Assembly: GCF_026213295.1 (NCBI RefSeq) | Contig: NC_079414.1 | Coordinates: 9,028,327 to 9,092,326, forward strand | Direction of reading: 5' to 3' | Length of the DNA stretch: 64,000 nucleotides | Source: Gadus chalcogrammus | Lineage: Eukaryota; Chordata; Actinopteri; Gadiformes; Gadidae | In this document: positions 1 to 10,649 of the stretch, piece by piece | How the letters are laid out: each line of letters opens with the position of its first letter | Position numbering within the stretch: the stretch's first letter is position 1 | Notes under the pieces: model-generated | Databases searched by the model: none | Seen by the model: only the letters and a program-made list of their open reading frames with translations | Told to the model about the DNA's origin: nothing | Position numbers and translations under genes: made by a program

Positions 1-104
1 AACTTAATAAATGTGAAAAAGACACTTTAATGTCTCAATTTTTCATTCCGTCTTGCAAAGCAGGAGTCCTCAGGACTGGAGCAGATCCTGAGGATCCTTT
101 GCAC

Positions 105-226
105 ACCTATAGATTGAAGCAGAAATTTTGAATGAAATCGTTTTTAATCGAAAATCGATTTTGAATCGAATCGTAGCCCCAAAAATCGGAATCGAATTGT
201 GAGATGGTAAAAGATTCCCACCCCTA
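105..226. mobile_element. hAT-type MITE remnant (right end)
   Basis: The stretch alternates AATCG and CGATT motifs and ends in ACCCCTA at 220-226, the usual terminus of a very common non-autonomous hAT family in fish (reverse complement TAGGGGTGGGAAT). The left end is not identifiable before the window edge. No coding potential. Confidence 0.5.
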
Positions 227-374
227 ATGTTTACATTATTTACATACTTTGGAACTCTGTTCAAATCTTTTCATTTGATTTAAGCAATTCAACTTTTCTT
301 TAGTGAGATGTTTTAATGTTATTTGGCTTATTGGCAATCATGAGCATAGTGCTTCCATATATTTCTATTATTAT

Positions 375-466
375 TTGTTCGAGTAAAAACTAATACTGAT
401 ATCGGTATCGGCAGCTAGCCAAAGCTGCGGTATCGGTAGTGAAAAAGTGGTATCGGGACATCCCTA
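375..466. mobile_element. hAT-type MITE remnant ending CATCCCTA
   Basis: It carries the repeated ATCGGTATCGG motif and finishes with GGGACATCCCTA. This matches the terminal sequence (reverse complement TAGGGATGTCCC) of a widespread fish MITE. Only one end is clear, so I treat it as a truncated copy. Confidence 0.45.
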
Positions 467-599
467 AATAATATAAGTAATAAGGAATCATAGGCCTTGA
501 ATATAATTAAATTGTTTAGTCATCAACAGTAGACATAAGGGCTGTCAACGAATATTAAAAATGTGAATAAAACTGCTACGCGGACGACCCTTGGCGAAT

Positions 600-1722
600 C
601 CTTTTTCCCCTCCTCTGACAGCACCCTGATTTCAAAAACCCATCTCAGAATATCTTGCAGATATCGGCACTTGGAGGAATGACCATCACATGCAGCTTAA
701 CCTCAACAAGTGCACCTCCTTATGCCAGGGGAAGAGTGCCCTCACATGGACCTACTGGTCACTGTTGAGGACATTGCTGCATCTCCATCACCATCCGCGA
801 GAAACCTTGGTGTCGTACTTGACAATCAGTTATGCTGCCCAGCGAACATTCCGGCCGTGGCCTGATCAAGCAGATTTGCCCTCTACAACATCTGCAAAAT
901 CATTACAAGGGGAGCGGCTCAACTCCTGGTCCAAGCGCTCGACACCTCCAGCCTCGATTACTGCAACTCGCTCCTGGCTCGACTCCCTGCCTTCACGATT
1001 TAAACTTTGCAGCGTATCAAGAACGCGGTCTCCCACCTAGGGGGAGACCTACCCAAATTCTCCCATGGGACCCCCCTATTCCATGACCTCCAATGGCTCC
1101 CTGTAGTAGCTTGCATCATACTCAAGATGATGGTCCTAGCATACAAGGTGGTCAATGGAACTGATCCTGCCTACCTTCAAGCGTTGGTAAGACCACACAC
1201 CCAAGCTCAAGCTCACCGCTCAACTACTTCAGCTTGACGCCTTGTACCTCCATAAATAAGAGCAAGCAAGGGTCGATCATCAAAGTCAAAACTCTTGTTT
1301 GGCACCGCAGTGTGAAACGAGCTCCCTGCCGATGTCAGGACCCGAGAGTCGCTCACCAGCTTTCACAAAAGACTCGAAACTCACTTGTTCAGAGTTCATT
1401 TAGACTCTGCATAGCATCCCTGTTACCCCCTCACAGATCGCTCTTATGAACTTATTGTATGTTGTACGTCCTGGCACTTAATCTTCACACTTATTGTATT
1501 TTGGACGTCCTTGCCCTTCAAAATAGTACTTAGCATTGTGCAGCATCTTATCCTAGCTAGCTTTGTTGTATACGGGGAAGGGGTTTACCTAACAATTGTT
1601 AGTGCTTAGCACTTGGTTCTATGAACCTCCTTACTGTACCGACAGTGATACATTGTTTCTCTTTCTTCTGACAAATTTACTTATTGCAAGTCATTTTGGA
1701 TAAAAGCGTTCTGCTAAATGCC
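600..1722 (+). mobile_element. L2-like LINE 3' end (degraded reverse transcriptase C-terminus plus tail)
   Basis: Broken plus-strand frames contain the typical C-terminal portion of an L2/Maui-type reverse transcriptase: a short segment around 1007-1237 reads LQRIKN...FHDLQWLPV...VLAYKVVNGT, and the next frame continues through 1234-1449. The copy ends with a tail near 1690-1720 that resembles the TTTTGGATAAAAGCGTCTGC sequence shared by fish L2 elements and their SINE partners. Frameshifts and stops show that it is dead. The family name is from memory of the motif, not a search. Confidence 0.7.
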
Positions 1723-2351
1723 TTGAAATGTACATTTTGAATTCCGACATTTGCACTGGAATATTATTAGATTGTGAAATGAATAAAAAAGGAACACTCC
1801 CGCTGCTAGTTATCACCTGCAGCACTGCATGAAGGAGAGGACTGACAGGCGTGGGAAAGAACAAAACAAAAATAATGAAACGACAAGTGTTAGAAACATG
1901 GAGTTTACAACCCAACTTCTGCCTCAGAGAGATTTGCTCTCTGAACAATCTGAAAAGAGTCGTCTGGCAATATTTGGGATTTAGGTCAGTTTACAGCAGA
2001 ATTGTGGTACCTGGTGACAAAGTTGTATGCAAGCAATGTAAACAACAGCTTCCCTACCATTAACCTCAGAGCACATACAAAGCACAGAAATAAATGAGGC
2101 CTGATGTCTTCAACTCCATCTAAACAGCCACTCTGGACCAATTGTTTTAACTGTCGCCAAAAGATCACTCTCTGCAATACAAGAGGTTTGCACAAAGTCA
2201 CTTAACAAGTTCATATGCAAGGAAAGAAGGTCGATCAGTATAGTTCAGGGGTGTCCAAACTACGGCCAGTGGCCAATTTTTGATTGGCCCGCAGCACATT
2301 TTTTAAATATTATGTAATATGGCCCGTTTAATATATATATATACACGTAAA

Positions 2352-3206
2352 GGGCTGGGCGATATGACGATATATATCGTGTGATGATATAAAAATGTCT
2401 ATCGTTTCATATTATCCTCCATCGTTTATATCGTCTTGTCGCAAATCACACTTTACGGTAATATTTTACGACATTTGGACGACGCTTTACATTCTTCCAC
2501 ACGGCACATGAACGCAACACAAACAAACATGGAGGAGAGTGAACGTGACAATTCTGAATAGGAGAAGGACTCCCACGACCAGCCAAGACAAATTGAGCTC
2601 GTACCTAAAAGAGGGGCTACGAAATAGGCCTTTTCCATGTGGTCACTTCATATAAACTCTTTTTTTTCCAATTCTGCGTCTTATATAACGGTGCGGCAGA
2701 GGACAGCTGATTTGGAACGGAACAACAGCTGTTCGCTTTCACAGGGAAAAACTAAGGAACTTCAACCTACTTAGGCCTACTAATTAACCTTCAAAAGCTA
2801 TTAAATCTTCAACAAAATATGTAGATACTGTCAAAATCGGTTCCAGGGAGCATATAGGGATTATTAATGTTGTCTTTGACTGTTTTTTTCTGGAACGAGT
2901 ATTCGAATATTCGCTCGGAAAAACCAACAAGTATTCAAAGCCTGAAAATATTCAAAGCCTGAAATTTGGGCCAGCCCTAATGGTAATAAAACATTAAAAC
3001 ACCTGTGGTTTATAGTCCAGTGCGGCTTATGTACACATCATTCAATTTAGCTGCTGCGGCTTATACTCCGGTGCTCCTTATAGTGCGGAAAATACGGTAT
3101 TTATTCATTGAATTTACAGAAAATGTGCTATATCGTGATATATATCGTTATCGGGATATGAATGACCTATATCGGGATATGATATTTTGGTCATATCGCC
3201 CAGCCC
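2352..3206. mobile_element. Nested TIR element (GGGCTGGGCGATATGA ends)
   Basis: The start GGGCTGGGCGATATGAC is mirrored at the end by GTCATATCGCCCAGCCC. The interior has ATATCG-rich sequence typical of the fish hAT MITE that begins TAGGGCTGGGCGATA. Flanks are AT-rich and I could not read a target duplication. Two smaller repeat-like blocks sit inside: one ending in CAGCCCTA (about 2880-2979), and one with the TTATAGTGCGGAAAATACGG motif (3001-3099) that recurs in many fish genomes. Confidence 0.6.
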
Positions 3207-3939
3207 ATATATATATTTTTTTTTTATTATTATTATTTTGCTTGACTTTATTGCATTTCTTAGTTAACCCACTAGTGCAGGGGTGTCAAAACACAGTTGT
3301 GACACCCTCTTTCAGGGCTCCAGAGTGCGACCTATTAGGTTGCATATGCGACCTTATTTCTTAAGGTGCGAGTTAAAATTGAATGAGGTCGCTCCGGTGC
3401 TACTTGCAGGACGACGATTGAAAAAAAAAAAAAAAAATCGTTTTTCTTCTTTCTCTCCCCACCCCGCGGTTGTGGTTGATAATAAAATCGTACTTTCTGG
3501 CTCATTCCTACGAGTCCACTACTCTCTCTCGCTCCCCGTCTCTGCCTGCCTGTCTATCTCCACCTTTTACAGTCTATGGTCTGCCCACTACACGTGCTCA
3601 GTCTTGCTCTCGCACGCAGCACACACAAAAAAGTAAACAAAGCAGATACAATATGAAGTAGGGCTGCAACTAACGATTATTTTAATAATCGATTAATCTG
3701 TAGATTATTTTTTAGATTGATCGATGAATCTGATAAAAAAAAAAAAAAAACATTTGTAATTGCCGCATCTTTATTCAAAAACTGAACATTACTTCAAATT
3801 CACAGTGCAGACTGAAGTGTAAAAACACCAGGTTATTGCTCCAACGTCCCGGAACTATTAAAAGTAATATTAAATAATAAAAAAAATTAAAAAACATGAC
3901 TGGGATAACACAAAAAAAAAACATACAATGTATGATATA

Positions 3940-3943
<4 letters not shown>

Positions 3944-3990
<47 letters not shown>
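3944..3990. repeat. (AT)n microsatellite
   Basis: A pure AT run of about 47 bases. A second (AT)n tract lies at about 6236-6300. Confidence 0.9.
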
Positions 3991-3994
<4 letters not shown>

Positions 3995-4577
3995 GGTTTT
4001 TTCTAAACAAGGGAACAGGGGCGCTGCGCCCCGATACTCCCGGCGTGCGCCATCCTACCGAAATGCCGACTGAACCTGTCAGACTTGGATCTGTACTTAC
4101 ATGCTGCTGTACAACATACACAATTTCTCAAAACGATCTTTTCTCCACGAAAATGTCCCAACACCACCACCTGACAATGTGTCTGATCCTCAAATAACTT
4201 ATAATTACTCCAAAAATATTCCGATCCGAATTGGAGTTTCCCAGACCGAGTCGACATGCTAACGTTAAAGTTATTAGCTGCTATGTATTTGAATGGGTTT
4301 TTGGTCTAGGCGCTAAGATGCTAAGCAAGTATACAAGACCATTCCAGTTCTCTCTGCACAAAGCGGTTTCAATGAACGACAGAAATAAACAAATGCTGAG
4401 TGTTGATCAAGAGTTTTGCGAGAGCAAACAGTCGAACAGGGTTCCCTGTTACCAGGGAACCCGTAGCAGGGAACTAAATGGCAGCTGCACGGCCGAATTA
4501 GCCCAATAAAAGTGTAGTAACCCAGAGAACCAGCTACAACATAGTTTTCATCCAAACGAGCCGTCTTTAGCGAACGG

Positions 4578-4721
4578 TGAATTGCATTGGCTTCTACGAG
4601 CAGTCGGCTTTCAGCCGCGAGCTTAGGGACCGTCTGCTAAGTGCAAAACTGAATTGCATTGGCTTCTACGAGCAGTCGGCTTTCAGCCACGAGCTTAGGG
4701 ACCGTCTGCAAAGTGCAAAAC
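4578..4721. repeat. 72-bp direct tandem duplication
   Basis: The 72-base unit starting TGAATTGCATTGGCTTCTAC at 4578 is repeated head to tail at 4650 with very few mismatches, which points to a recent duplication within the hAT element. No coding sense is seen. Confidence 0.85.
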
Positions 4722-5085
4722 TGAAAACGACAACAATAGTAACATTTCTATAGCGTCGCCATTATTGACTCTCGAGCCCCAAAACTTGTTCCATAGAGGC
4801 ATGGCACAGGAGGTCTACCATGACTAACACTACCCTGAACCACCTCCTCAGGATCAGTATTGAGGGGCCTGCAATTGATCAATTTGATTTTGACAAGGCA
4901 GTGAGCCGTTGGGGCAGTCTCAGGAACAGACGGCTGCTGTTGTGATTTGTCCTACTTAATAAAAGTTTTGCCAATATTTTTGAAATTTGTCGTGTTTATT
5001 TACAGGGTAAAGTTGTACAAGTCTACCAAAAGTTGATAGTATTTTAGTTTTTCAGGATGACCACAAGAGCTAGAATTTCTCTCTC

Positions 5086-5934
5086 ATGCCGCTTTCACAC
5101 CAAAAAGAACCGAGAGCCAGTTCCGGGCTGGTGCTAGGGCCAGTTCCAAACTGGTTCCAGCCTTACCCCAGTTAAGAACCGGTTGGTTTCACACCGGCCA
5201 GAGCCAGCCATAGAGCCGGCGTGAGCAACGTCATGACGTCACTACAAACGTCTCCGCTAGTGAGCTTGGACAGAAGCATACGGCCGACATCTTTCTTTAT
5301 TCTGGGTGGAAATAGTAACATAGTTACGCCATTAAATGCGTTTATGGAAACATTTTTAGCGAGAAATGTGCATTTTACTTTCATAATGTTCGCTCGGTGA
5401 ATGTGAAGGATGTTTGGTTTGATAGTTATGACGAAGAGGGAACGCTCCGTTCACTTGCATGGACACGGACTCATCTAGCTGCGTTGGCGCGTTGACGCGT
5501 TGAACCACCACACAATGATCAAGCGTCAGGTTAGGCGCGCAGAAGAACCCTCGCGCCAGTTTCAAACACAACAACAACAATTTCGTCTTCGATTCAATCC
5601 GTGTATGGTTCGTTCTTTGAATATTCCGATTTAAAACAAAATCAGAAAAAACAAAAAAGAACCATACACGGATTCACGTCCATTGTTTACTTCGGTGTTT
5701 TAAAAAATGCCGGTCTTCGTTGGTCTTCCTGTTTATGAAGGTACGGATAACTCCGCCCCCTGCCCCCGGCGTAAAAGCGGTTCTAGTTCTAGCCCAGCTC
5801 TAAAGTGGGGCCAGAGTTGAACCGGTTTTTAGGGGCCGGAGCCGGTTCTTTGGCGGTGTGAAACCAAAGCCCTGGCCCTAGCTCCGAACTGGCCCGGAAC
5901 CGGCCCCGATTTTGCGGCGGTGTGAAAGGGGCAT
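5086..5934. mobile_element. TIR element with CTTTCACACC ends, nested two levels deep
   Basis: The left end ATGCCGCTTTCACACC is mirrored by GGTGTGAAAGGGGCAT on the right. Both subterminal regions are rich in AACCGG/CCGGTT blocks (5155-5215 and 5815-5915). This resembles a common fish element whose ends read GCCCCTTTCACACCGCC. No target duplication could be read. It lies inside the 3659-7062 element, itself inside 2246-10004. Confidence 0.6.
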
Positions 5935-6028
5935 AAGATAGCCTCAGAATGTACCATTTAATCATTATTTTTTCAAAGGCTTCGCGCCGTGGAAGGGGGA
6001 GACCCCCCTTCCACACCATCCCCCGCCC

Positions 6029-6179
6029 CGGTCGCGTTGCTCCCGGTCGCGTTGCTCCCGGTCGCGTTGCTCCCGGTCGCGTTGCTCCCGGTCGCGTTGC
6101 TCCCGGTCGCGTTGCTCCCGGTCGCGTTGCTCCCGGTCGCGTTGCTCCCGGTCGCGTTGCTCCCGGTCGCGTTGCTCCC
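6029..6179. repeat. 15-bp GC-rich minisatellite, about 10 copies
   Basis: Unit CCGGTCGCGTTGCTC is repeated about ten times with almost no variation. Because the unit is a multiple of three, it makes spurious repetitive reading frames in several phases. These are not genes. Confidence 0.95.
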
Positions 6180-6244
6180 TCGGCTTTGCGCAGGGGTCTG
6201 CTCCCTGCTACTTTTTTTTTCTAGAAAAACCCCCCTATCTATAT

Positions 6245-6303
<59 letters not shown>

Positions 6304-7064
6304 CATGGTTAACCAGTCCAACCTATTGATACCATTTTCGAGACTCCTTGAAATAGAACTTGTAATAATGCTTTAATTGCTGATAAGATGATGATAGTTC
6401 AAGATAGGACATTAAACAGGTCATAATTCTATCTTTACTATCTATTTCATGTTATATTACAAAATCTCTATTATTATTTTTTTTCTGTTGCATTTGAACG
6501 CATCAATCATACTACTGAGCCGACCTGAACACATCACATTTGACACTGTTTGTGACCATTGTTCAGTTTTTTTTTTAAGCTAACTAGCTCTACGTCCTGC
6601 CGATTTTAACATGGATTTAAAAACTGCATTACTATTCTTAACTGACGGGACTTTCTACACCGTCCGGTTGTGTGATTACTACCGCTGCTTTGAATGACTG
6701 TTGATGCACGCGGTTACGACTCCGAGCCCGTCTGCAGCAGCAGCTGCTGGCAGAGTTTTCGGTTGGACTAGACGGATACCGAGTTGAAGGAGTTTTTTTA
6801 ACCCAAAGACAGTGAAGGTGCAACACCGTTATGTAGGCCTACAGTCCAGTGTTAAGATATGACCAAAATACAAGCTGTGGTCGCTCACACTAAAGCTCGC
6901 TTTGGGCGTGCGTGAACCATGAACCAACCTGTTCGCGGCTGGCTGTAAACATTGCCGCGCCTACCAGTGACGTATTAATCGCGCGACACAACGAATCGAT
7001 GACCAAATTCGTTGCCAACGCTTTTAGTAATCGATTTTTATCGATTCGTTGTTGCAGCCCTAAT

Positions 7065-7130
7065 ATGAAGCGGTCGATAGTCGATTATTTTAAGAAAAAA
7101 AATTTGCCAGAGGAAACAAATGAGGCTGTT
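7065..7130 (+). pseudogene. Start of an unidentified transposase-like frame, cut by insertions
   Basis: From the ATG at 7065 the frame reads MKRSIVDYFKKK and continues to 7130, where an element beginning TAGTGGTGG interrupts it. Such short Lys-rich starts are common in hAT/ZBED-type transposases. A possible continuation after the insertion (about 7810-7905) is Ser/Asp/Glu-rich, and further in-frame-looking pieces lie to about 8340. The ATG lies inside the ATATGAAG target duplication of the upstream hAT. Family assignment is tentative. Confidence 0.4.
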
Positions 7131-7806
7131 TAGTGGTGGAACGGTTCACGGGTTTCCTGTGATCCGTACGGATCAACCCTCACGGTTCGGTACGCAAGTG
7201 AACCGCCGATCGGCTGATAAAAAAAGCCGTTGTTTTTTAAGCGGAAACCGGAACCGGAAGTGGTCATATTTATGTTTGGTTGTAGTCTTTTCGCTCGGTT
7301 CTCCGTATCAACAGTAGGGCTAGAACCGAGCGAAATGACCCTTGCAATGAGCACTGAGTCTTCCAACTGAAATCAATGGATTTACAAAATGCCAAATAAA
7401 ACACGACAGAAACTGTATTTCGCTACCATACTTGATGAAAAAAAAAAGAAGATGAGGATGTCTGCATTGTCGTGGGAGAGTGTAGTCTCTAAACTCTCCC
7501 CAGGCAATGCAGACATGCTGAATTTAAGTTGTAAATCCAGAGTTAGGGATTATTTACTATCCATGTTAGAAAGAAGGAATAATGCCTCAGATTGCACATT
7601 TTTTAAATATTGACTATGCTTAAAGGAAGCAGGATTATTACCAAATTTGTAACTTTATTTTGTTTTTACACATTTGAAGATTTTATTTAAAGTCACATTT
7701 GTCTCGTTATCTTTTTTGCTGTTGTTCATCCGAAAATGATCCGACCCGTGAATCAAAAACCGTGACACGATCCGAACCGTGAGTTTTCTGATCCATTGCA
7801 CCCCTA
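7131..7806. mobile_element. hAT-like MITE (TAGTGGTG...CACCCCTA)
   Basis: The left end TAGTGGTGGAACGGTTCACGG is mirrored imperfectly by CTGATCCATTGCACCCCTA at the right. Both ends carry motifs around CGGATC and ACGGTTC. The flanking octamers (AGGCTGTT and CTGTTGTT) agree at only 5 of 8 positions, so the boundaries may be off by a few bases. The short frame at 7389-7613 inside it has no recognisable domain. Confidence 0.5.
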
Positions 7807-8503
7807 CTGTTGTTGGTGGTGGTGGAGAAGGGTTAGCAGAGGAAGCGACAAGAATCTCAGATTCTTCTTCTGAAGACGACAGTGACAGGTTGGCGAAAAA
7901 GGATCTACACAATTCAAAGTTCAGTCATTAAAATTACACAAAGAAAGCCAAAAGCACAAGACGTGCAGGGACCTCTGCTTCACACGAAGCTCCCAGCCCC
8001 TCCCCACCTCATTTAATAGGATAGATGAGAGCAATCGCTCAGCGGAGAAGGAAGAAATGATCATCAAGTTTAACACCGCCTATAACATCACTAAATAGGA
8101 ACTCCCGTTCACAAAAAAAAAATATGGTGCTACCTAATTGATGACGCGCCACGCAAAAAGAATGATGAGCCTGTTCGGCTCAACATATATATGTGAGCAA
8201 ACATTTTCTCTTTTAACCCTGAACAAAAGCCGATTGAGAAGCAAAATGACCGACAGCCATCTCCTGATGTCCTTCGCATCATAACCACCAAACTTACGCC
8301 AGACCTGCAAGCCATCCTTCAGTCCAAAGCGCAGCATCACTGCTCCCACTGAATGTAACGCTGTTCCCACTATAGGTGAGTTAAAAATATATTACAAAGT
8401 ATTCATATGTTAATACAGTATGAGACTGTGCATTAGGAATAGAAGAGAATTAATGTAAAAAATAAAAATGTTAAGTACACACGAATGGTACATGTCTAGG
8501 TAT

Positions 8504-9584
8504 TAGGGATGGGCATAATTAATCGATGCTCGATAATCGATCGTTAAGAAATGCGTCGATCAATTTATATTGTTATCGATCAAAAGGACGTTGTGTTGCA
8601 TACTGTGAGTCTTGAAGCATTTAATTGAATATCACTATGTGGGAGAAATACCACCCTGCCGACTGGTGGAAAGTGAATGGAAGAAGGTTCCTGTCAAAGT
8701 TAGCGCGACAATACCTCTGCATCCCCGCAACTTCGGTCCCGTCAGAGCGGGTGTTTTCTGCTGCTGGACTGACAGTTACAAGGCTGCGTTCGCGTCTGAC
8801 CCGCGAGCATGTTAACATGCTTATATTCCTAAATAAAAATATGTAGGCTGGAGTTATGCTATGGACAGTAGGGACAGTCACCACCGTATGTGAGTCGCTC
8901 TTTTTTTTTCTTAATGTGTTGTCTCTCGCTCCGCTTTTCTTTCGGCTTGGTGCCTCTTGGAGTCGTTACATTTTGCCAAAACTGTGATATTTTAGCAACA
9001 AGTTCAGCCTTATATATGTTCAATAAGGTATTGCTTTTAGATAGACTAGTTCATGCAATTGTTTGTAAATGGGTGGCTCTTCTTTTTGTTGCGAGCCTTT
9101 TCCGCGCGCCGGCTGCAGCCTATAGGCATTATATGTCGGCCTTTTTCCCCCCGTTTTTTCAAAACAGTTATACCGTTTAATGCCCACTTTTAGCCAACTG
9201 CCTTTGTTTGATTATTGTTGTCCGATAAGTTGGCTACTTATTGTAATTGGAATAGGCTACAGATTTAGTCTTGTTGAATAGTTTCCAAACCTGTAAGAGC
9301 GCCTGTAGGCGCATTGTTCGGACTTCACGAGCGCCGCATAGGCCTATAAACTATAATGCCTGTATTTATTATTTTAAAACTGTTAAACAGTTGTAGGTCT
9401 TCAAGTTAACTGTATTGTATTAATGTTGGCCCATACATTATTGTTGGAATAAAGATTTCATTGATAAAAACATGCTGCATTTTCTACCAACGGGAATTTC
9501 AATATAGCCTAGAAAAAAGTTAATGATTAATCGATAACTCTAGCGATGCTCGATCAAGGAAATTTCTTCAAATGCCCATCCCTA
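8504..9584 (+). mobile_element. hAT transposon, internally deleted, with perfect 8-bp target duplication
   Basis: The ends are TAGGGATGGGCAT and ATGCCCATCCCTA, and the octamer CTAGGTAT flanks both sides (8496-8503 and 9585-9592). Inside, the frame at 8625-8846 encodes only the C-terminal hAT dimerisation segment, with motifs [15 protein letters not shown] and RSRL near residues 32-57, ending in NKNM. The N-terminal DNA-binding and catalytic parts are missing, so this is a deletion derivative of a ZBED-type hAT, presumably mobilised in trans when active. Confidence 0.85.
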
Positions 9585-10130
9585 CTAGGTATAATATTTA
9601 ATTTATTTCTTTGCACTTCATTTGAGTTTGTATGGTAATACTTACATGTTACATTTGAGTTTACTTAACAAGTACAGAAAACAATTAAGACTGAGACCTT
9701 TTGAATGTGAAGAAGTTGCATTTTTTCTGCCTTTAATACTTTCTTTTCGAAAACAATGTACCTATGTAAATACGGTTATAAAATAATTATTTGCTCCTCC
9801 CCTTTTCAGGGTGTAACAGAGACAGACAGAAACGCCCTGATTTAACTGGTTAAAAATAATAAATAAATCTATAAACAAAGATATAAAGGCATCAATTTAT
9901 TGTGGTTTCATATGGTTAAAAATGTGTTATTTTTCCCAAGTGGCCTGGCCCTTCGTAGATTTTTCTGTATATGGCCTTCAGTGAAAAAAGTTTGGACACC
10001 CCTGGTATAGTTGATGGGACAGGATTTAGAGAGTTCTACAGGAATTGGGATCAAGGTACCATATCACTATCTGTGGAACAGAACCTCAGGAAAAAAAGGA
10101 ATCACCCAAAAGACAAACGTGGGTCTTACC

Positions 10131-10215
10131 CAGTGTTGGGAACGTACTCACTATTAATCTATAAAAAAAGTAACTAGTTTCCAGGGAAAGTCAATATTTG
10201 CGTTACTGTACAAAA
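10131..10215. mobile_element. TIR element fragment (CAGTGTTGGGAACG end)
   Basis: CAGTGTTGGGAACG followed by AGTAACTAG-type sequence is the usual terminus of a very abundant fish hAT-like MITE. The opposite end (CCAACACTG) was not found nearby, so this is probably truncated. Confidence 0.35.
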
Positions 10216-10649
10216 AAATATGTTGCTAGATGTCAAAGAATTTGGATTTTGGATTTTTTAAATGGTTGAACTGCCCATTCAAGGCCCTGATATGCTTCCA
10301 ACTGAATTTTATTTGCTTGGCTGCAAAGGTTGTGGAACATCTTCCGAATACTACAGAAAATGCCAAATTTTCATCGGATTGCTCCGGACTCGCCATTTCT
10401 GCTGCTTAATCGAATCAGTTTGGTGTGTGCTTGTGTGTGGCGCGCGTGTCCTGGCTGGTGTGTAAAAACACTGGATCCGATTGGCTACCATGAAACATGA
10501 CTGCCCTAGCCAATCATAATCGCTTATCTCGTTGTTATCCCACCCGGTCTCCTCCCGAACAGTTTGTGTGTGGAGCCAGGGGTGCGTTCGGATTACGCAG
10601 TTCAATTCAATCAATTAATAGTAACGCACCGCATTTAACATAGACAAAA

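Larger units (their letters stand above)
3659..7062. mobile_element. hAT transposon TAGGGCTGCAAC with perfect 8-bp target duplication
   Basis: It begins TAGGGCTGCAACTAACGATT and ends in GTTGTTGCAGCCCTA. The flanking octamer ATATGAAG occurs at 3651-3658 and again at 7063-7070. It is inserted inside the larger 2246-10004 element. It contains a 72-bp tandem duplication, a fold-back-type element at 5086-5934, a 15-bp minisatellite and two (AT)n tracts. No intact transposase is visible, so it is non-autonomous. Confidence 0.85.
2246..10004. mobile_element. hAT transposon with perfect 8-bp target duplication, host of nested insertions
   Basis: The element begins CAGGGGTGTCCAAACT and ends with the inverted copy AGTTTGGACACCCCTG. 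The 8 bases before it (2238-2245, GTATAGTT) are repeated exactly after it (10005-10012). Terminal inverted repeats plus an 8-bp duplication are diagnostic of the hAT superfamily. Most of the 7.8 kb is later insertions: 2352-3206, 3659-7062 (itself carrying 5086-5934), 7131-7806 and 8504-9584. Remains of a transposase-like frame lie at 7065-7130 and about 7810-8340. The element sits in what should be intron 1 of tdrd7. Confidence 0.85.
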
